DNA from: Nitzschia sp. DOCU1
Taxonomy: Eukaryota; Bacillariophyta; Bacillariophyceae; Bacillariales; Bacillariaceae
Direction of reading: 5' to 3'
Assembly: GCA_951394045.1 (NCBI GenBank)
Contig: OX595988.1
Location: forward strand, 2,681,352-2,745,351
Length of the DNA: 64,000 bases
Numbering within the stretch: the first letter of the stretch is position 1; each line of letters begins with the position of its first letter. The position numbers were made by a program, and so were the translations under genes. A model generated the notes under the pieces. That model searched no databases, had not been told where the DNA came from, and worked only from the letters and a program-made list of their open reading frames with translations. This document shows positions 33,286 to 42,286 of the stretch, in pieces.

Positions 33286-34167
33286 ATGCGATCCCATATC
33301 AGCCTTATACTGTTGTCAATTTCGGCAAGGCTGTTGCCATCCTTGGCAGCAAGCGATGACAACTCCTCGCGAAAATTGCGACGGGCCGTCTACGAAGCGT
33401 CGGGCAAAGATCCTTCGCCTGCCGATACCCCATCCCGATCATTATTCGAAGAATTTGCTTCTTATTTTTATGAGTCAATGGACGCTTTGAATAAGGAACA
33501 GGAAGTTGAGCAGGAGGCAGAGGTGGAGGAGACGTCCCCGCCAATCGCCTTTTCTGACCAGCTTGAAATGTACAATATCTCCTTTTTCACCAGTCTGACG
33601 ACATCTCGCGGTGACAGCAAGGGAGCGTTCTACTATATGGAATGGTTAATGACGGGTTCTAAATTGGGTTGTGGACTTTTGGTGCAACCCCACATCAAAC
33701 TACAATGTACCAATGGTGGTCGGATTAACGCAGACCATCCTTGCATTGTTCAAAATGTCGATACGGCCGTATGTATGCATGAGGTCTCCGCAGGAACTGA
33801 GTACATGTCCAGATTTATGGGAGTCTGGTGTACTGGAAACGAGGAAACCGAGCTAGGATTGACAGTACAATTGGCTGGTGGCGAGGCTGCGTGCTATAGT
33901 GCCAATGGTAGAGCGGCGCAAGGAATTTCGCTAGGGCAAGCCTGCGGTGCCTTTGGATCCGAGGACTTCCAGATCAATATCCAAGAGAGCAACTGCGGAG
34001 ATCCTAGTCAATTTCTTTCGGAAGAGGCGGTAGATGATAATCCCATGTGCATGGCTTTTGCCGAGGCGTCGCAGGACAACTTGCTGGTGGGGCTACCAGT
34101 GGTGAACGCGGCTGCTTCTCCTTCCACTTCAGGTGGCTCTTCTTGCATCTACGACATTGATGCCTAA
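33286..34167 (+). CDS. Secreted Cys-rich one-module protein, paralog of the preceding gene
   Basis: A 293-residue protein with a signal peptide (SHISLILLSISARLLPSLA), a charged linker with many Glu, then one Cys-rich module. The module is LGCGLLVQPHIKLQCTNGG, ...CIVQNVDTAVC, FMGVWCTGNEE, ACYS and GQACGAFGSEDFQINI, then CGDPSQF. Cys spacing and the CxNGG, W/FxCxG and CGxF motifs match both modules of the gene at 31058-32752, so the two are adjacent paralogs. This protein lacks the Pro-rich stalk. Function unknown; extracellular location is inferred from the signal peptide. Confidence 0.7.
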   Translation: MRSHISLILLSISARLLPSLAASDDNSSRKLRRAVYEASGKDPSPADTPSRSLFEEFASYFYESMDALNKEQEVEQEAEVEETSPPIAFSDQLEMYNISFFTSLTTSRGDSKGAFYYMEWLMTGSKLGCGLLVQPHIKLQCTNGGRINADHPCIVQNVDTAVCMHEVSAGTEYMSRFMGVWCTGNEETELGLTVQLAGGEAACYSANGRAAQGISLGQACGAFGSEDFQINIQESNCGDPSQFLSEEAVDDNPMCMAFAEASQDNLLVGLPVVNAAASPSTSGGSSCIYDIDA

Positions 34168-34790
34168 TTTTTTAGAGCAGATGCTCAAAGAAGATCGCTT
34201 GTTCGACACCTGGGTTACTTCAGGATGACGAGCTCATGTCGGTCCACATTTATTCTCTACGGAGAAAACCAGCGAGAATAGTTCATAGTTCATGCACAAA
34301 ACGATAGATAGATTGCATCATCACGAACCTTACAATAGTCGTTTCTTTGAGGCGGATAGCTGATAGTCGCCTAGGAATTGCATTGCCTTCTACCTAATAG
34401 CACTGGATCGTGTCACCGCAAGAATGCGAAGAACCCTTTGGCTACCAGTACCATAGCCTACCCTAGAAGGAATACAACGACTTTTGGTGCACTTTACTAT
34501 GAATCCATTACAAATGTATGATAGCAGTGGAGAAATTCAACGGCAACCGTTCGTTTATGCATGCTTGTATGATACTAAGTTAGTTCTCGACCACGTTCGT
34601 CGGCATTGGATTACTAGCTGACACCGTAGAGACGTGTCCAGAAAGAATTTCTAAAGAAAATTATTTACCCATTTGCGGAATATCAGAACCACCTGCCATC
34701 CTGCCGTGCTTACATTCGTCGAACGGATCCTTATTCTTTGGCTCGTACAATAACATACACCTCCCCCTTTCTACACAGTCGTCCTAGATT
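34168..34790. other. Convergent 3' spacer
   Basis: 623 nt between two convergent genes; AT-rich with no open frame of interest. Nothing recognised. Confidence 0.4.
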
Positions 34791-36230
34791 CTAGACCGCC
34801 ATTTTCATGGCAATGGGTTTGTACGGGTGATATCCCACCACTGTGAAATCCTCGTAACAAAAGTCGTCGATTCCCTTCTTTTCCGGGTTGATGTGAATCT
34901 TGGGAAACGGACGAGGAGCGCGTTCCAGCTGTTCCTGCAGCGGCTCAATATGGTTCAAATACACATGAGCATCGCCCAGGGTATGCACGAGTTCCCCCGG
35001 CTTTCGTCCAGTCACATGGGCCACCATATGGGTCAACAGCGCATACGAAGCAATGTTAAAGGGTACACCCAACCCCATATCTGCCGAACGCTGGTACATG
35101 TGGCAGGAAACTTCATTTTTGTTTGTGTCCACATAGAATTGACACATTAGGTGGCACGGTGGGAGTGCCATTTCGTTGAGAGCTTGGGGGTTCCAAGCCG
35201 AGAGAAGGATGCGGCGATCTTCTGGATTGTTCTTGATCTTGTCAATGCACTCGGCCAGTTGATCCACACCCTGATTTGTATAATCCGTGTGCATATCCTT
35301 GTAGGTGGCGCCAAAGTGTCTCCATTGAAATCCATAGACGGGCCCTAAATCACCCTCTTCGCGATGTCCTAGGCCTCGCGACTCGAGAAATTCCTTGGAG
35401 GCATTTCCATCCCAAATATGAATGCCCTTGTCACGAAGTAGATTCGCATTGGTGGATCCCGAAATGAACCATAGCAATTCTTCGGCCACGCCGCGCCAAA
35501 AGACGCGTTTGGTGGTGAGGAGTGGCAAGGTTCCGTCCCGGAGATCAAATCTCATTTGCGCTCCAAAGACACTCTTGGTGCCGGTACCAGTGCGGTCTCC
35601 TCGTGTAATTCCTTCCTTGAGAATATGACGAATGAGATCTAGGTATTGCTCTTCTTGTTTGTTGGGTCGAACAAAGGTCTTGAACGAGTACTTGAGTCCT
35701 TCTTCTTCGTGCACTGTTTCGTCTCCTTCTTCCTCAACAAGTTGCCAGTCCTTGTCGTCCAGAGCCGGAAAAAAGGTATCAAACTCCATGGACTCGGGAG
35801 TATCGACCTCTGTGAGAATGACCTTGTGCACATAGTTCTTCTCCAAGGCTTCTTGGTAGACACGAGCACCACCAATGACAAAGACATGGCCCAAATTCTC
35901 CAATGCGCCCAGTTGATTCCACGCATCGGCCAGACTGTCCGCCACTAAAACATCCTGGGGAACATTGAGTTCCTTTCGGTTAGAAGACGTCAAGACGACA
36001 TTGGTACGTCCCGGAAGGGGTCGAAACTTGGGTGGAATCGAATCCCAGGTTTTACGGCCCATGACCACGGCATTGATTTTGTCGTCCGAAGTTGCCTGAC
36101 GAGTCACGCGACTAAAATGCTTCAAATCACCAGCAAGTTTCCATGGCAAATCACCCTTCCATCCAATGCCTCGAGTACTTGCTGATGCTGCCACAATGGC
36201 AGTAGCGGCCATGTCTTTACTAATAATCAT
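34791..36230 (-). CDS. DHFR-TS: Bifunctional dihydrofolate reductase-thymidylate synthase
   Basis: Makes dTMP and regenerates tetrahydrofolate in one protein of 479 residues. The DHFR half has [30 protein letters not shown] and [16 protein letters not shown] short linker ([15 protein letters not shown]) follows. The TS half has [29 protein letters not shown] and the nucleophile Cys in [10 protein letters not shown] (~357). It also has [19 protein letters not shown] and ends in the usual ...KPIAMKMAV. Fusion of the two is normal for plants, alveolates and stramenopiles. The frame stays open for 62 codons upstream, but only the ATG at 36230 (or 36212) gives a normal DHFR N-terminus. It has no organelle presequence, so it is probably cytosolic. 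Confidence 0.97.
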   Translation of the reverse strand: MIISKDMAATAIVAASASTRGIGWKGDLPWKLAGDLKHFSRVTRQATSDDKINAVVMGRKTWDSIPPKFRPLPGRTNVVLTSSNRKELNVPQDVLVADSLADAWNQLGALENLGHVFVIGGARVYQEALEKNYVHKVILTEVDTPESMEFDTFFPALDDKDWQLVEEEGDETVHEEEGLKYSFKTFVRPNKQEEQYLDLIRHILKEGITRGDRTGTGTKSVFGAQMRFDLRDGTLPLLTTKRVFWRGVAEELLWFISGSTNANLLRDKGIHIWDGNASKEFLESRGLGHREEGDLGPVYGFQWRHFGATYKDMHTDYTNQGVDQLAECIDKIKNNPEDRRILLSAWNPQALNEMALPPCHLMCQFYVDTNKNEVSCHMYQRSADMGLGVPFNIASYALLTHMVAHVTGRKPGELVHTLGDAHVYLNHIEPLQEQLERAPRPFPKIHINPEKKGIDDFCYEDFTVVGYHPYKPIAMKMAV

Positions 36231-36720
36231 GATGCTTGATGATGATAGTATCAGGAACAATGATGGGGGCGGAGAAGAGAAGTGGGCTCTGTTGCCAGTT
36301 TTGCCGCGTGGTGTGTGGCTTGGCAGCCATTTTTCTTGCGCGCGTGCCCTCCCATGGATCGCACCTGAACAAAGTCCGCGCCAAAAAATTAGGGGGTCGT
36401 TTTCATCGCTGTACACACGATCATACGGGGGGGGAAGGAAGGAATCATCTTACCAGTACGCGCCCTAAAAACGATGACCTAAACGGTGGGGGAAGGAGGA
36501 AAGTAGTCGCACGAGTCCGTTCTACCGGAATTGACCCATTCGACTAACCGATCTTGCGTAGTTTGTGATTTCGATCGTGTCTTTTTTTAGAGGCAGAAGC
36601 TATTGTGTGCCATTTGCCATTTCATCACTCTCCTCCCAGTATGTCTTGCATACCAGCATTTCCACCATTTCTTGGCAGCTGTGGCCATAAAACATGTCGG
36701 CATAATCATATGATTGCGTC
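36231..36720. promoter_or_regulatory. Divergent intergenic region, DHFR-TS / deacetylase
   Basis: 490 nt with the E2F-like site listed separately and a G-run (ACGGGGGGGGAAGG near 36425). Confidence 0.4.
36378..36385 (-). promoter_or_regulatory. E2F/DP-like site upstream of DHFR-TS
   Basis: On the DHFR-TS strand the sequence reads TTTTTTGGCGCGGAC, which fits the consensus TTTSGCGCS. It lies about 148 nt upstream of the ATG. DHFR and TS are classical E2F targets in animals and plants. That it works here is inference. Confidence 0.5.
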
Positions 36721-37863
36721 ATGAGCGAAACTCTAACCGCTCGATGGATCTTGGGATCTTGTGCACGGATGGGCGACACAGTCGAGCTTAAGGAAATATC
36801 GGGGGTGGTAGTCGATGATGAAGGTTGTACAATACGGTCCAAGGCCGTTCAAAAGTCGGGTCATTCAGTGGTGCTATTCAAGGTTATTGTAAATGTTTGT
36901 GATCACCAGGAGCTGATTCCGATCTCCATCGTGAGCCGAAACGTCAAGGATACCGCTGCGATTCTGGAAGCAGGCCGCAAGCAATGCAGCGACGTCGGAT
37001 TTCCCCCAGGCTTTGTATCGGTTTCAGTCCCGATCGATCGTATGCAGATCAAACAACACGTTCTGAAGGGTGACTCTCCGATCATCCCACCAAGCCGATC
37101 CTTGGTACATCAATGGTTCCTGAAACGTTCTATGGCGTTGTTCTTTCACCGGCCTACCGTGGAGTTTTTTGCTGCTAGACCGCATCGAATGGCATCGCTT
37201 TGCTATTTCAGTGTTCGTCGGTATCCAACTGTTCGTGGGCACATTGCTCTCTCCTTGGACGACGCACCAGGTCGTCTGGGGCCGTACAACTCCTGCCTCG
37301 AAGAAATTCGAACTTTGTTGAACGAATCAGGAAATGCCAAGGCAACATTCATGGTCGTTGACAAATTTATCCCAGGACACGAACAAAATTTGATAAAGTT
37401 GCTCCAGGAGGGCCATGAGTTGGGCAATCATGGAGCGTTTGATCAAGCTCATGATGGGTGGACCCAAAGCGAGTTCCTGCAGGCAGTAGATAGTTGTTCG
37501 GAGCGGATTCGTTCGATACAGCAACAAGCGGGGGTCTCACAAGGTGTGCGATACTTTCGAGCACCCCATGGCATCTACACAAAGCAAATGGAGCGGCTGA
37601 TTCAAGCACGCAACATGCAAAACGTGATGTGTGATGCGTATAGTTGTGATCCTATTGTCGAAGATGGCGAGTACCTTGCCACGTGCCTCTTACGGCAAGC
37701 CAGACATGGCGGGATCATCTTGTTACATATACCAGAAGTGGGCTTCCGAAGCTATTGTATGATTGCGCTACGGAAGCTGCTTGATGGGCTGCGCCAGCGT
37801 GGTTTGAAAGTTGTGAGCGTGGGTATGTTGGAGACGTTGGCAAAGAAGTCTTCCATTCAGTGA
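36721..37863 (+). CDS. NodB-homology polysaccharide deacetylase-like protein
   Basis: A 380-residue protein whose C-terminal half carries the NodB (carbohydrate esterase 4-like) motifs. These are IALSLDDAPGR (~178, motif 1 with the metal Asp), HELGNHGAFDQAH (~231, motif 2), YFRAPHGIYT (~279, motif 3) and GGIILLHIPEV (~332, motif 5). The family removes acetyl groups from chitin-like or other polysaccharides. In motif 2 the usual H-x-x-x-H reads H-G-A-F-D, so the second metal His is an Asp. The N-terminal ~170 residues are not a known domain and no signal peptide is visible, so it may act inside the cell. Confidence 0.75.
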   Translation: MSETLTARWILGSCARMGDTVELKEISGVVVDDEGCTIRSKAVQKSGHSVVLFKVIVNVCDHQELIPISIVSRNVKDTAAILEAGRKQCSDVGFPPGFVSVSVPIDRMQIKQHVLKGDSPIIPPSRSLVHQWFLKRSMALFFHRPTVEFFAARPHRMASLCYFSVRRYPTVRGHIALSLDDAPGRLGPYNSCLEEIRTLLNESGNAKATFMVVDKFIPGHEQNLIKLLQEGHELGNHGAFDQAHDGWTQSEFLQAVDSCSERIRSIQQQAGVSQGVRYFRAPHGIYTKQMERLIQARNMQNVMCDAYSCDPIVEDGEYLATCLLRQARHGGIILLHIPEVGFRSYCMIALRKLLDGLRQRGLKVVSVGMLETLAKKSSIQ

Positions 37864-38210
37864 GTCCGCTACGCCCCCACCAGCAACCCCCACGTGTTGG
37901 CATCTATGGGCGATTGTACTGCTCATTCAAGACGACGTCCCTCGCGGTTCATCGTTGGGCTTGGACTTTTGCCCAAGCGGCGTGTCGCGTATGAGATTCC
38001 AGAGAATGCGAGCAACACTTTTCCTGCAAAGAAGGACGAATCGGAACAGAGTGGTTACGAGAGCTTTAGACTAGTTTGGCTTTAGACTAGTAGTAGCTCC
38101 TCATTTCAGAGTGATTGTATTAGCTTAAACAACTAGAACGCCATATGTAGTAGCGGCGCCGCGCTGACCTTGTTGTAGTGGTCAAAGCTCATCAACATGA
38201 ATGCGCAAAT
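37864..38210. other. Convergent 3' spacer
   Basis: 347 nt between convergent genes. Only short unsupported open frames are seen. Confidence 0.4.
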
Positions 38211-39113
38211 CTATTGTTGTACGACGAGTCCTCTCATGTCCCAGTCTTTTGGTGGAACTTTATTCTCGCCTCCGTATACAGCAGGCAAGTCTTTTTTGGA
38301 TATATGTTTCAAGACTCGAGCTCTTTCATCTTCATTGCGTTCTGGGTCAACCACATCGATCTTGTTAATAAGTCTCTGCGGCAGAAGCGGTCGAAAGAGC
38401 GCCCAAAGGACATGGATCCACGAGGGTGTTCCACAAATAAACATGGTCTCTAAAAGCTGGGGATAGCAATCTTCCAGGTAATTCATAATCTTGGCGTCGC
38501 GCTGATTGGAGGCGCGGTCAATATGTTTGGTGAGACTCACGCCGCTGAAATCAATAAAGCGAATCGATTTGGTAAGGCGTCCACTGGTACGAGTGACATG
38601 GTCCAACCATTGGTGCGTCCATTCGCTGCAATAAACATAGCCTTCCAGCCAGATTTCTTCATCCAGTGTGGATGCCGAAAGATCCTGGCCAGTAAAGTTG
38701 ATAAACATCATGGCACCTCGCTGATGGTCAGGTAAGGCACAAACGAGTTCATTGCCCTTCCATCGTTTTGTCCAATATTCCGCTACAGGACCTCCCGTCA
38801 CCTTGCTGGGTGGAATGGCACGAATGTCCTTGGAGTCCAATTGGAAACGTTCCCGGAAACTCAACGTGTGTTTCGCGGCGGCTACTGCCTTTGTCGTTTT
38901 CTTGTGGGATAGCCAAAATCGTAAGATCCAAAGATCATCATGTTTGTTGGCATCATAGAGGGCATGTCCTTCCAACTGAGCCTTGATTTTGTTAATCTTG
39001 TCACGGTGTTGGAGGATCAAGGCCTTGACCGACGGGCGCATATCGTCGTCTGCGTTGTCAACAGGGTCGGCAATCGCCACAGTCATGCCTTTCATCCAAA
39101 TCCACGATGTCAT
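38211..39113 (-). CDS. Sec14-like CRAL-TRIO lipid-binding protein
   Basis: A 300-residue protein. The CRAL-TRIO N-terminal helices are present (HDDLWILRFWLSHKKTTKAV, matching the family's LLRFLRARKF pattern). The lipid-binding lobe follows: IRFIDFSGVSL, MNYLEDCYPQLLETMFICGT (the YPE/YPQ...N segment) and ALFRPLLPQRLINKI. The end is KKDLPAVYGGENKVP. Such proteins bind and present phosphoinositides or other lipids to membranes. I chose the ATG at 39113; the open frame upstream encodes low-quality sequence (SSCCCCHKIYSS) that looks like 5' UTR. The ligand cannot be predicted. Confidence 0.85.
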   Translation of the reverse strand: MTSWIWMKGMTVAIADPVDNADDDMRPSVKALILQHRDKINKIKAQLEGHALYDANKHDDLWILRFWLSHKKTTKAVAAAKHTLSFRERFQLDSKDIRAIPPSKVTGGPVAEYWTKRWKGNELVCALPDHQRGAMMFINFTGQDLSASTLDEEIWLEGYVYCSEWTHQWLDHVTRTSGRLTKSIRFIDFSGVSLTKHIDRASNQRDAKIMNYLEDCYPQLLETMFICGTPSWIHVLWALFRPLLPQRLINKIDVVDPERNEDERARVLKHISKKDLPAVYGGENKVPPKDWDMRGLVVQQ

Positions 39114-39498
39114 AGTACTGTTGAGTTTGTTGCACAAGAATCCACTGGAATATATTTTATGGCAACAACAACAAGAAGAAGGCAGACGACGTTCTTTTGC
39201 AACACGGCTAAGCAGTTTTACCAGGTAGTTTTGACGCAACTGTGACTTCGCTAATCCGAACCAGTGAGCAAGTATGTGGGTCCCGCTCCACCGTGAATGA
39301 AACATGGAATCGGATGAATCCGAGAACTGGAGCGGAGGTAGACGGTCGACAGACGGTCGCTGATTCCACTTCCCACCGATGAGATGAGGAACGACGACGA
39401 TGATGAGAGCAAAAGATCGAGTTGCTACCACTTTTGCTTGTGTTATCGACTGAACCACCACTAACGTTATTGACTGCCAGCGTTACATCATCGTCGTC
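39114..39498. promoter_or_regulatory. Divergent promoter region
   Basis: 385 nt between the Sec14-like and WDR33 start codons. No distinct motif noted. Confidence 0.35.
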
Positions 39499-40941
39499 AT
39501 GTCCTTCAAACCCAAAAATGTGGCGAGCGAAGTCGAAGACGCCGAGCAACAAGCCGCCGAGCGCAATCTAATCCGCAAGTGCATTGACTACCACGTCCCT
39601 GGTGTTATCGACATTAACAACCGCCTGTACCACAAGGCATGTCGAACATCCCACGTTCGAAAGGCTCCTTATCTTCAACCTCATTCATCGTATTTGAGAC
39701 TCATGGGCATGCCATTGTCGACCGTCTCGGCTCCGAATCCTTCGACGAGTTACTTGACCTTTTTGGCGCATGTCACTCGCGCCAAAAACTCGACACCCGT
39801 CATGTGTCTCAGTTGGACGCCGGGAGGTCGACGATTATTGACGGGAAATCAAGAAGGAGAATTTACATTGTGGGATGGCATTACCTTTGGCTTTGAATTG
39901 ATCATGAGTGCACACGATGCGAGTTTTCGAAGCATGGCCTGGTCGCACAACAAAAATTATCTACTCACGTGCGATGCGGGAGGGAATATCAAGTATTGGA
40001 GTCCATCGATTGCTCCAGTACAGTCGATTGATAGTCATAATGGACAAGCCATTCATGCCATGAGCTTTTCGCCGAGTGATACCAAGTTTGTCACGTGTGG
40101 AGATGATGCGACGGTACGAGTCTGGGACTGGGCGACGCATACCGAAGAACGAGTACTAGAAGGCCATGGGTGGGACGTCAAGAGTGTGCAGTGGCATCCT
40201 AGATCTTCGGTGATTTGCAGTTGTTCCAAAGACAACCTCGTCAAACTATGGGATCCTAGAGCTGGATCCTGTCTATCGACATTGTATGGACACAAAAATA
40301 CAGTCACCAAGGTGGCTTGGAACAATAATGGCAACTGGTTAGTAACGGCAAGTCGGGACCAGTTGATCAAGTTGTATGACATTCGAGCCATGAAAGAACT
40401 GGTGAGTTTGAAGGGACATCACAAGGAAGTGACAAGTATTGCGTGGCATCCGCTACATGAAACGGTCCTAGCATCGGGCGGTATGGATGGCACTCTGTTA
40501 TTTTGGAATTTGGGCGCCAAGGGTAGCGAAGAACCTGCTGCTCGTGTCCCCTACGCACATGATATGGCAATTTGGGATTTGCAATGGCATCCTGCGGGCC
40601 ACATGCTGGCAACGGGAAGCAATGATCGACAGACCAAGTTTTGGGCCCGCAATCGTCTGGGCAGCACTGCCGGATTACAAGAAACATCGGAAGAATCCAA
40701 GGAAGAAGATGTCATTACGGCCGAAATCGAACTAGGAAACCATGTGGGTATCGTCATTGGACGACGTGGAGCTACCATTATTAGTATGCAACGAGCTACT
40801 GGCACCAAGATGCACGTTGATCAGGTACGAAGAACGCTGCTCATTCAAGGTACCTCGAAACAAATCGAGACGGTCAAGAAGCGAGTCGGTGCTCTATTGG
40901 ATCGTGTATCAAGTGATGAACGGGGCGAGCGAATGATGTAA
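39499..40941 (+). CDS. Polyadenylation factor WDR33/Pfs2/FY with a C-terminal KH domain
   Basis: Subunit of the cleavage and polyadenylation specificity factor that contacts the AAUAAA signal in animals. The product has 480 residues. The N-terminal segment ([20 protein letters not shown]) is the family's conserved lead. Seven WD40 blades follow, with family wording such as [77 protein letters not shown] and [16 protein letters not shown]. Residues ~407-470 form a KH type I domain with [20 protein letters not shown] (the G-x-x-G loop is GRRG). Yeast Pfs2, human WDR33 and plant FY carry other tails, so the KH addition is unusual. No intron. Confidence 0.93.
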   Translation: MSFKPKNVASEVEDAEQQAAERNLIRKCIDYHVPGVIDINNRLYHKACRTSHVRKAPYLQPHSSYLRLMGMPLSTVSAPNPSTSYLTFLAHVTRAKNSTPVMCLSWTPGGRRLLTGNQEGEFTLWDGITFGFELIMSAHDASFRSMAWSHNKNYLLTCDAGGNIKYWSPSIAPVQSIDSHNGQAIHAMSFSPSDTKFVTCGDDATVRVWDWATHTEERVLEGHGWDVKSVQWHPRSSVICSCSKDNLVKLWDPRAGSCLSTLYGHKNTVTKVAWNNNGNWLVTASRDQLIKLYDIRAMKELVSLKGHHKEVTSIAWHPLHETVLASGGMDGTLLFWNLGAKGSEEPAARVPYAHDMAIWDLQWHPAGHMLATGSNDRQTKFWARNRLGSTAGLQETSEESKEEDVITAEIELGNHVGIVIGRRGATIISMQRATGTKMHVDQVRRTLLIQGTSKQIETVKKRVGALLDRVSSDERGERMM

Positions 40942-41011
40942 CTGTACTATAATGAAATAGAAACATGCAATTCTTAGCTAGTATTACTTCTTGTTGTCTG
41001 GCGCCGTATTC

Positions 41012-41224
41012 CTAACTCGACATTCCAGCGGGCTTGGCGGCAGCAGCATGCGTTCGGTTGGCTTGGTGGTCAATATTGGCGTAGTGGCCAGGACTGCCTG
41101 ATAAAATGTGTCCAGCGTACACCGATTGCTTAGTCTTGGAGTGATCTGCTTTTGCGGAAGTCGGCCGGAACGTTCTGTATCTTGTGCAGCGGTAATTTGT
41201 TCCGTTGATCTTGAGGGGCGTCAT
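41012..41224 (-). CDS. Possible small protein
   Basis: A 70-residue open frame from the ATG at 41224: MTPLKINGTNYRCTRYRTFR, then a His/Ala-rich C-terminus. Composition looks coding-like, but I recognise no family and see no signal peptide. It may be the last exon of a gene whose upstream exons I cannot place. Confidence 0.35.
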   Translation of the reverse strand: MTPLKINGTNYRCTRYRTFRPTSAKADHSKTKQSVYAGHILSGSPGHYANIDHQANRTHAAAAKPAGMSS

Positions 41225-41718
41225 ACTAATGGCGGTAGGAAGATACATGATGCTTTTATTGGGGGGATGATGTTGAGAATGCGCTTGTTTCGGGCTTCGG
41301 GGGTAAAAGAATAATGAACAGAGTTCAAAGGTTAGTTTGCTCTTTTTCGAGAATAGGACTGGTTCACTACCGTAGTAGCCCCCCGCGCCAGTGGGGTGCA
41401 GATGTGTGAATCGCCAAGATTGCGCTCTCTAGCTAGAGAAACCCAAACCTCGTGGTGCGTCATCATTCGTGCATTCATTATATGCCCCAGACACATTTCA
41501 CTTACCCGTGCTGAAGCTTGATTCGTTCGAAGTTCTCCATAATAACACGTGATTTCACGACGTCTGTACGGTAGACTGCATGAAGTATTCATTACCACTT
41601 GTGATTGGCACGGAAACGAGGCAGTTCCTTTCTCAACTCATCAGTCCTTCTTCTCATAAAAAGTCTTCTGACCAACCAACCATCAACCAACCCGCAAGCA
41701 ACGACAATCATCCAAATC
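41225..41718. other. Intergenic region
   Basis: 494 nt between divergent small genes. Several overlapping short frames; nothing recognised. Confidence 0.3.
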
Positions 41719-42057
41719 ATGTCTTCTGTCATCACCAACAACGATAACCAGTCTCTCTTTGAAGAGAACTCGAAAAACCAACTCGAAAACAGCTTCGCTG
41801 ACATTACTACTACCTACTACGTGGACGAAGCGGATTTGCGTCCAGGTGGCCAGTTCATCAAGGGCTACAAGGAGATTCGACCATACCAAGACACAGCCTT
41901 TGGCGAAGTGACTCTGAAGAAGACTCGCAATGGACAACGAGCCAAGAGTGGAATCCACCTTGAGAACCCCATCTCGCCTGTGACAAGAACAAAGCACGGT
42001 CTGGTCTCCCGGTCCTCTGGTCTCTCGTCCTCGTTCCCTGGTGCGTTGGACCTGTAA
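41719..42057 (+). CDS. Small protein of unknown function
   Basis: A 112-residue protein from the ATG at 41719. It is hydrophilic, with no signal peptide or membrane segment. It has an N-terminal Asn/Gln/Glu-rich part, then YYVDEADLRPGGQFIKGYKE and IRPYQDTAFGEVTLKKTRNG, with a Ser-rich C-terminus. I do not recognise it. The frame is open further upstream but has no ATG. It is followed by a short AT-rich tandem repeat. Confidence 0.55.
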   Translation: MSSVITNNDNQSLFEENSKNQLENSFADITTTYYVDEADLRPGGQFIKGYKEIRPYQDTAFGEVTLKKTRNGQRAKSGIHLENPISPVTRTKHGLVSRSSGLSSSFPGALDL

Positions 42058-42110
42058 CCTTCCCACCGAAATGCCAGCATTATTTTGATATGCAATAGAG
42101 AACAATAGAC

Positions 42111-42153
42111 AATAACAAACTATAACCGCATAGATAATAACAAACTATAACCG
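42111..42153 (+). repeat. 25-bp-period tandem repeat
   Basis: AATAACAAACTATAACCG occurs at 42111-42128 and 42136-42153, separated by CATAGAT. It lies just after the stop of the small gene. Confidence 0.8.
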
Positions 42154-42286
42154 ATCATAGCCATCTTCATTTCGCACGAACTATTGATGTTTTGAGAAGT
42201 CGGAGAAGTCATTGTCAAACGACTGGATGGACTGGATGAACCGACGAAAAGAGACTCTCCATCATCCAAAATATTCAAAAAGGACC

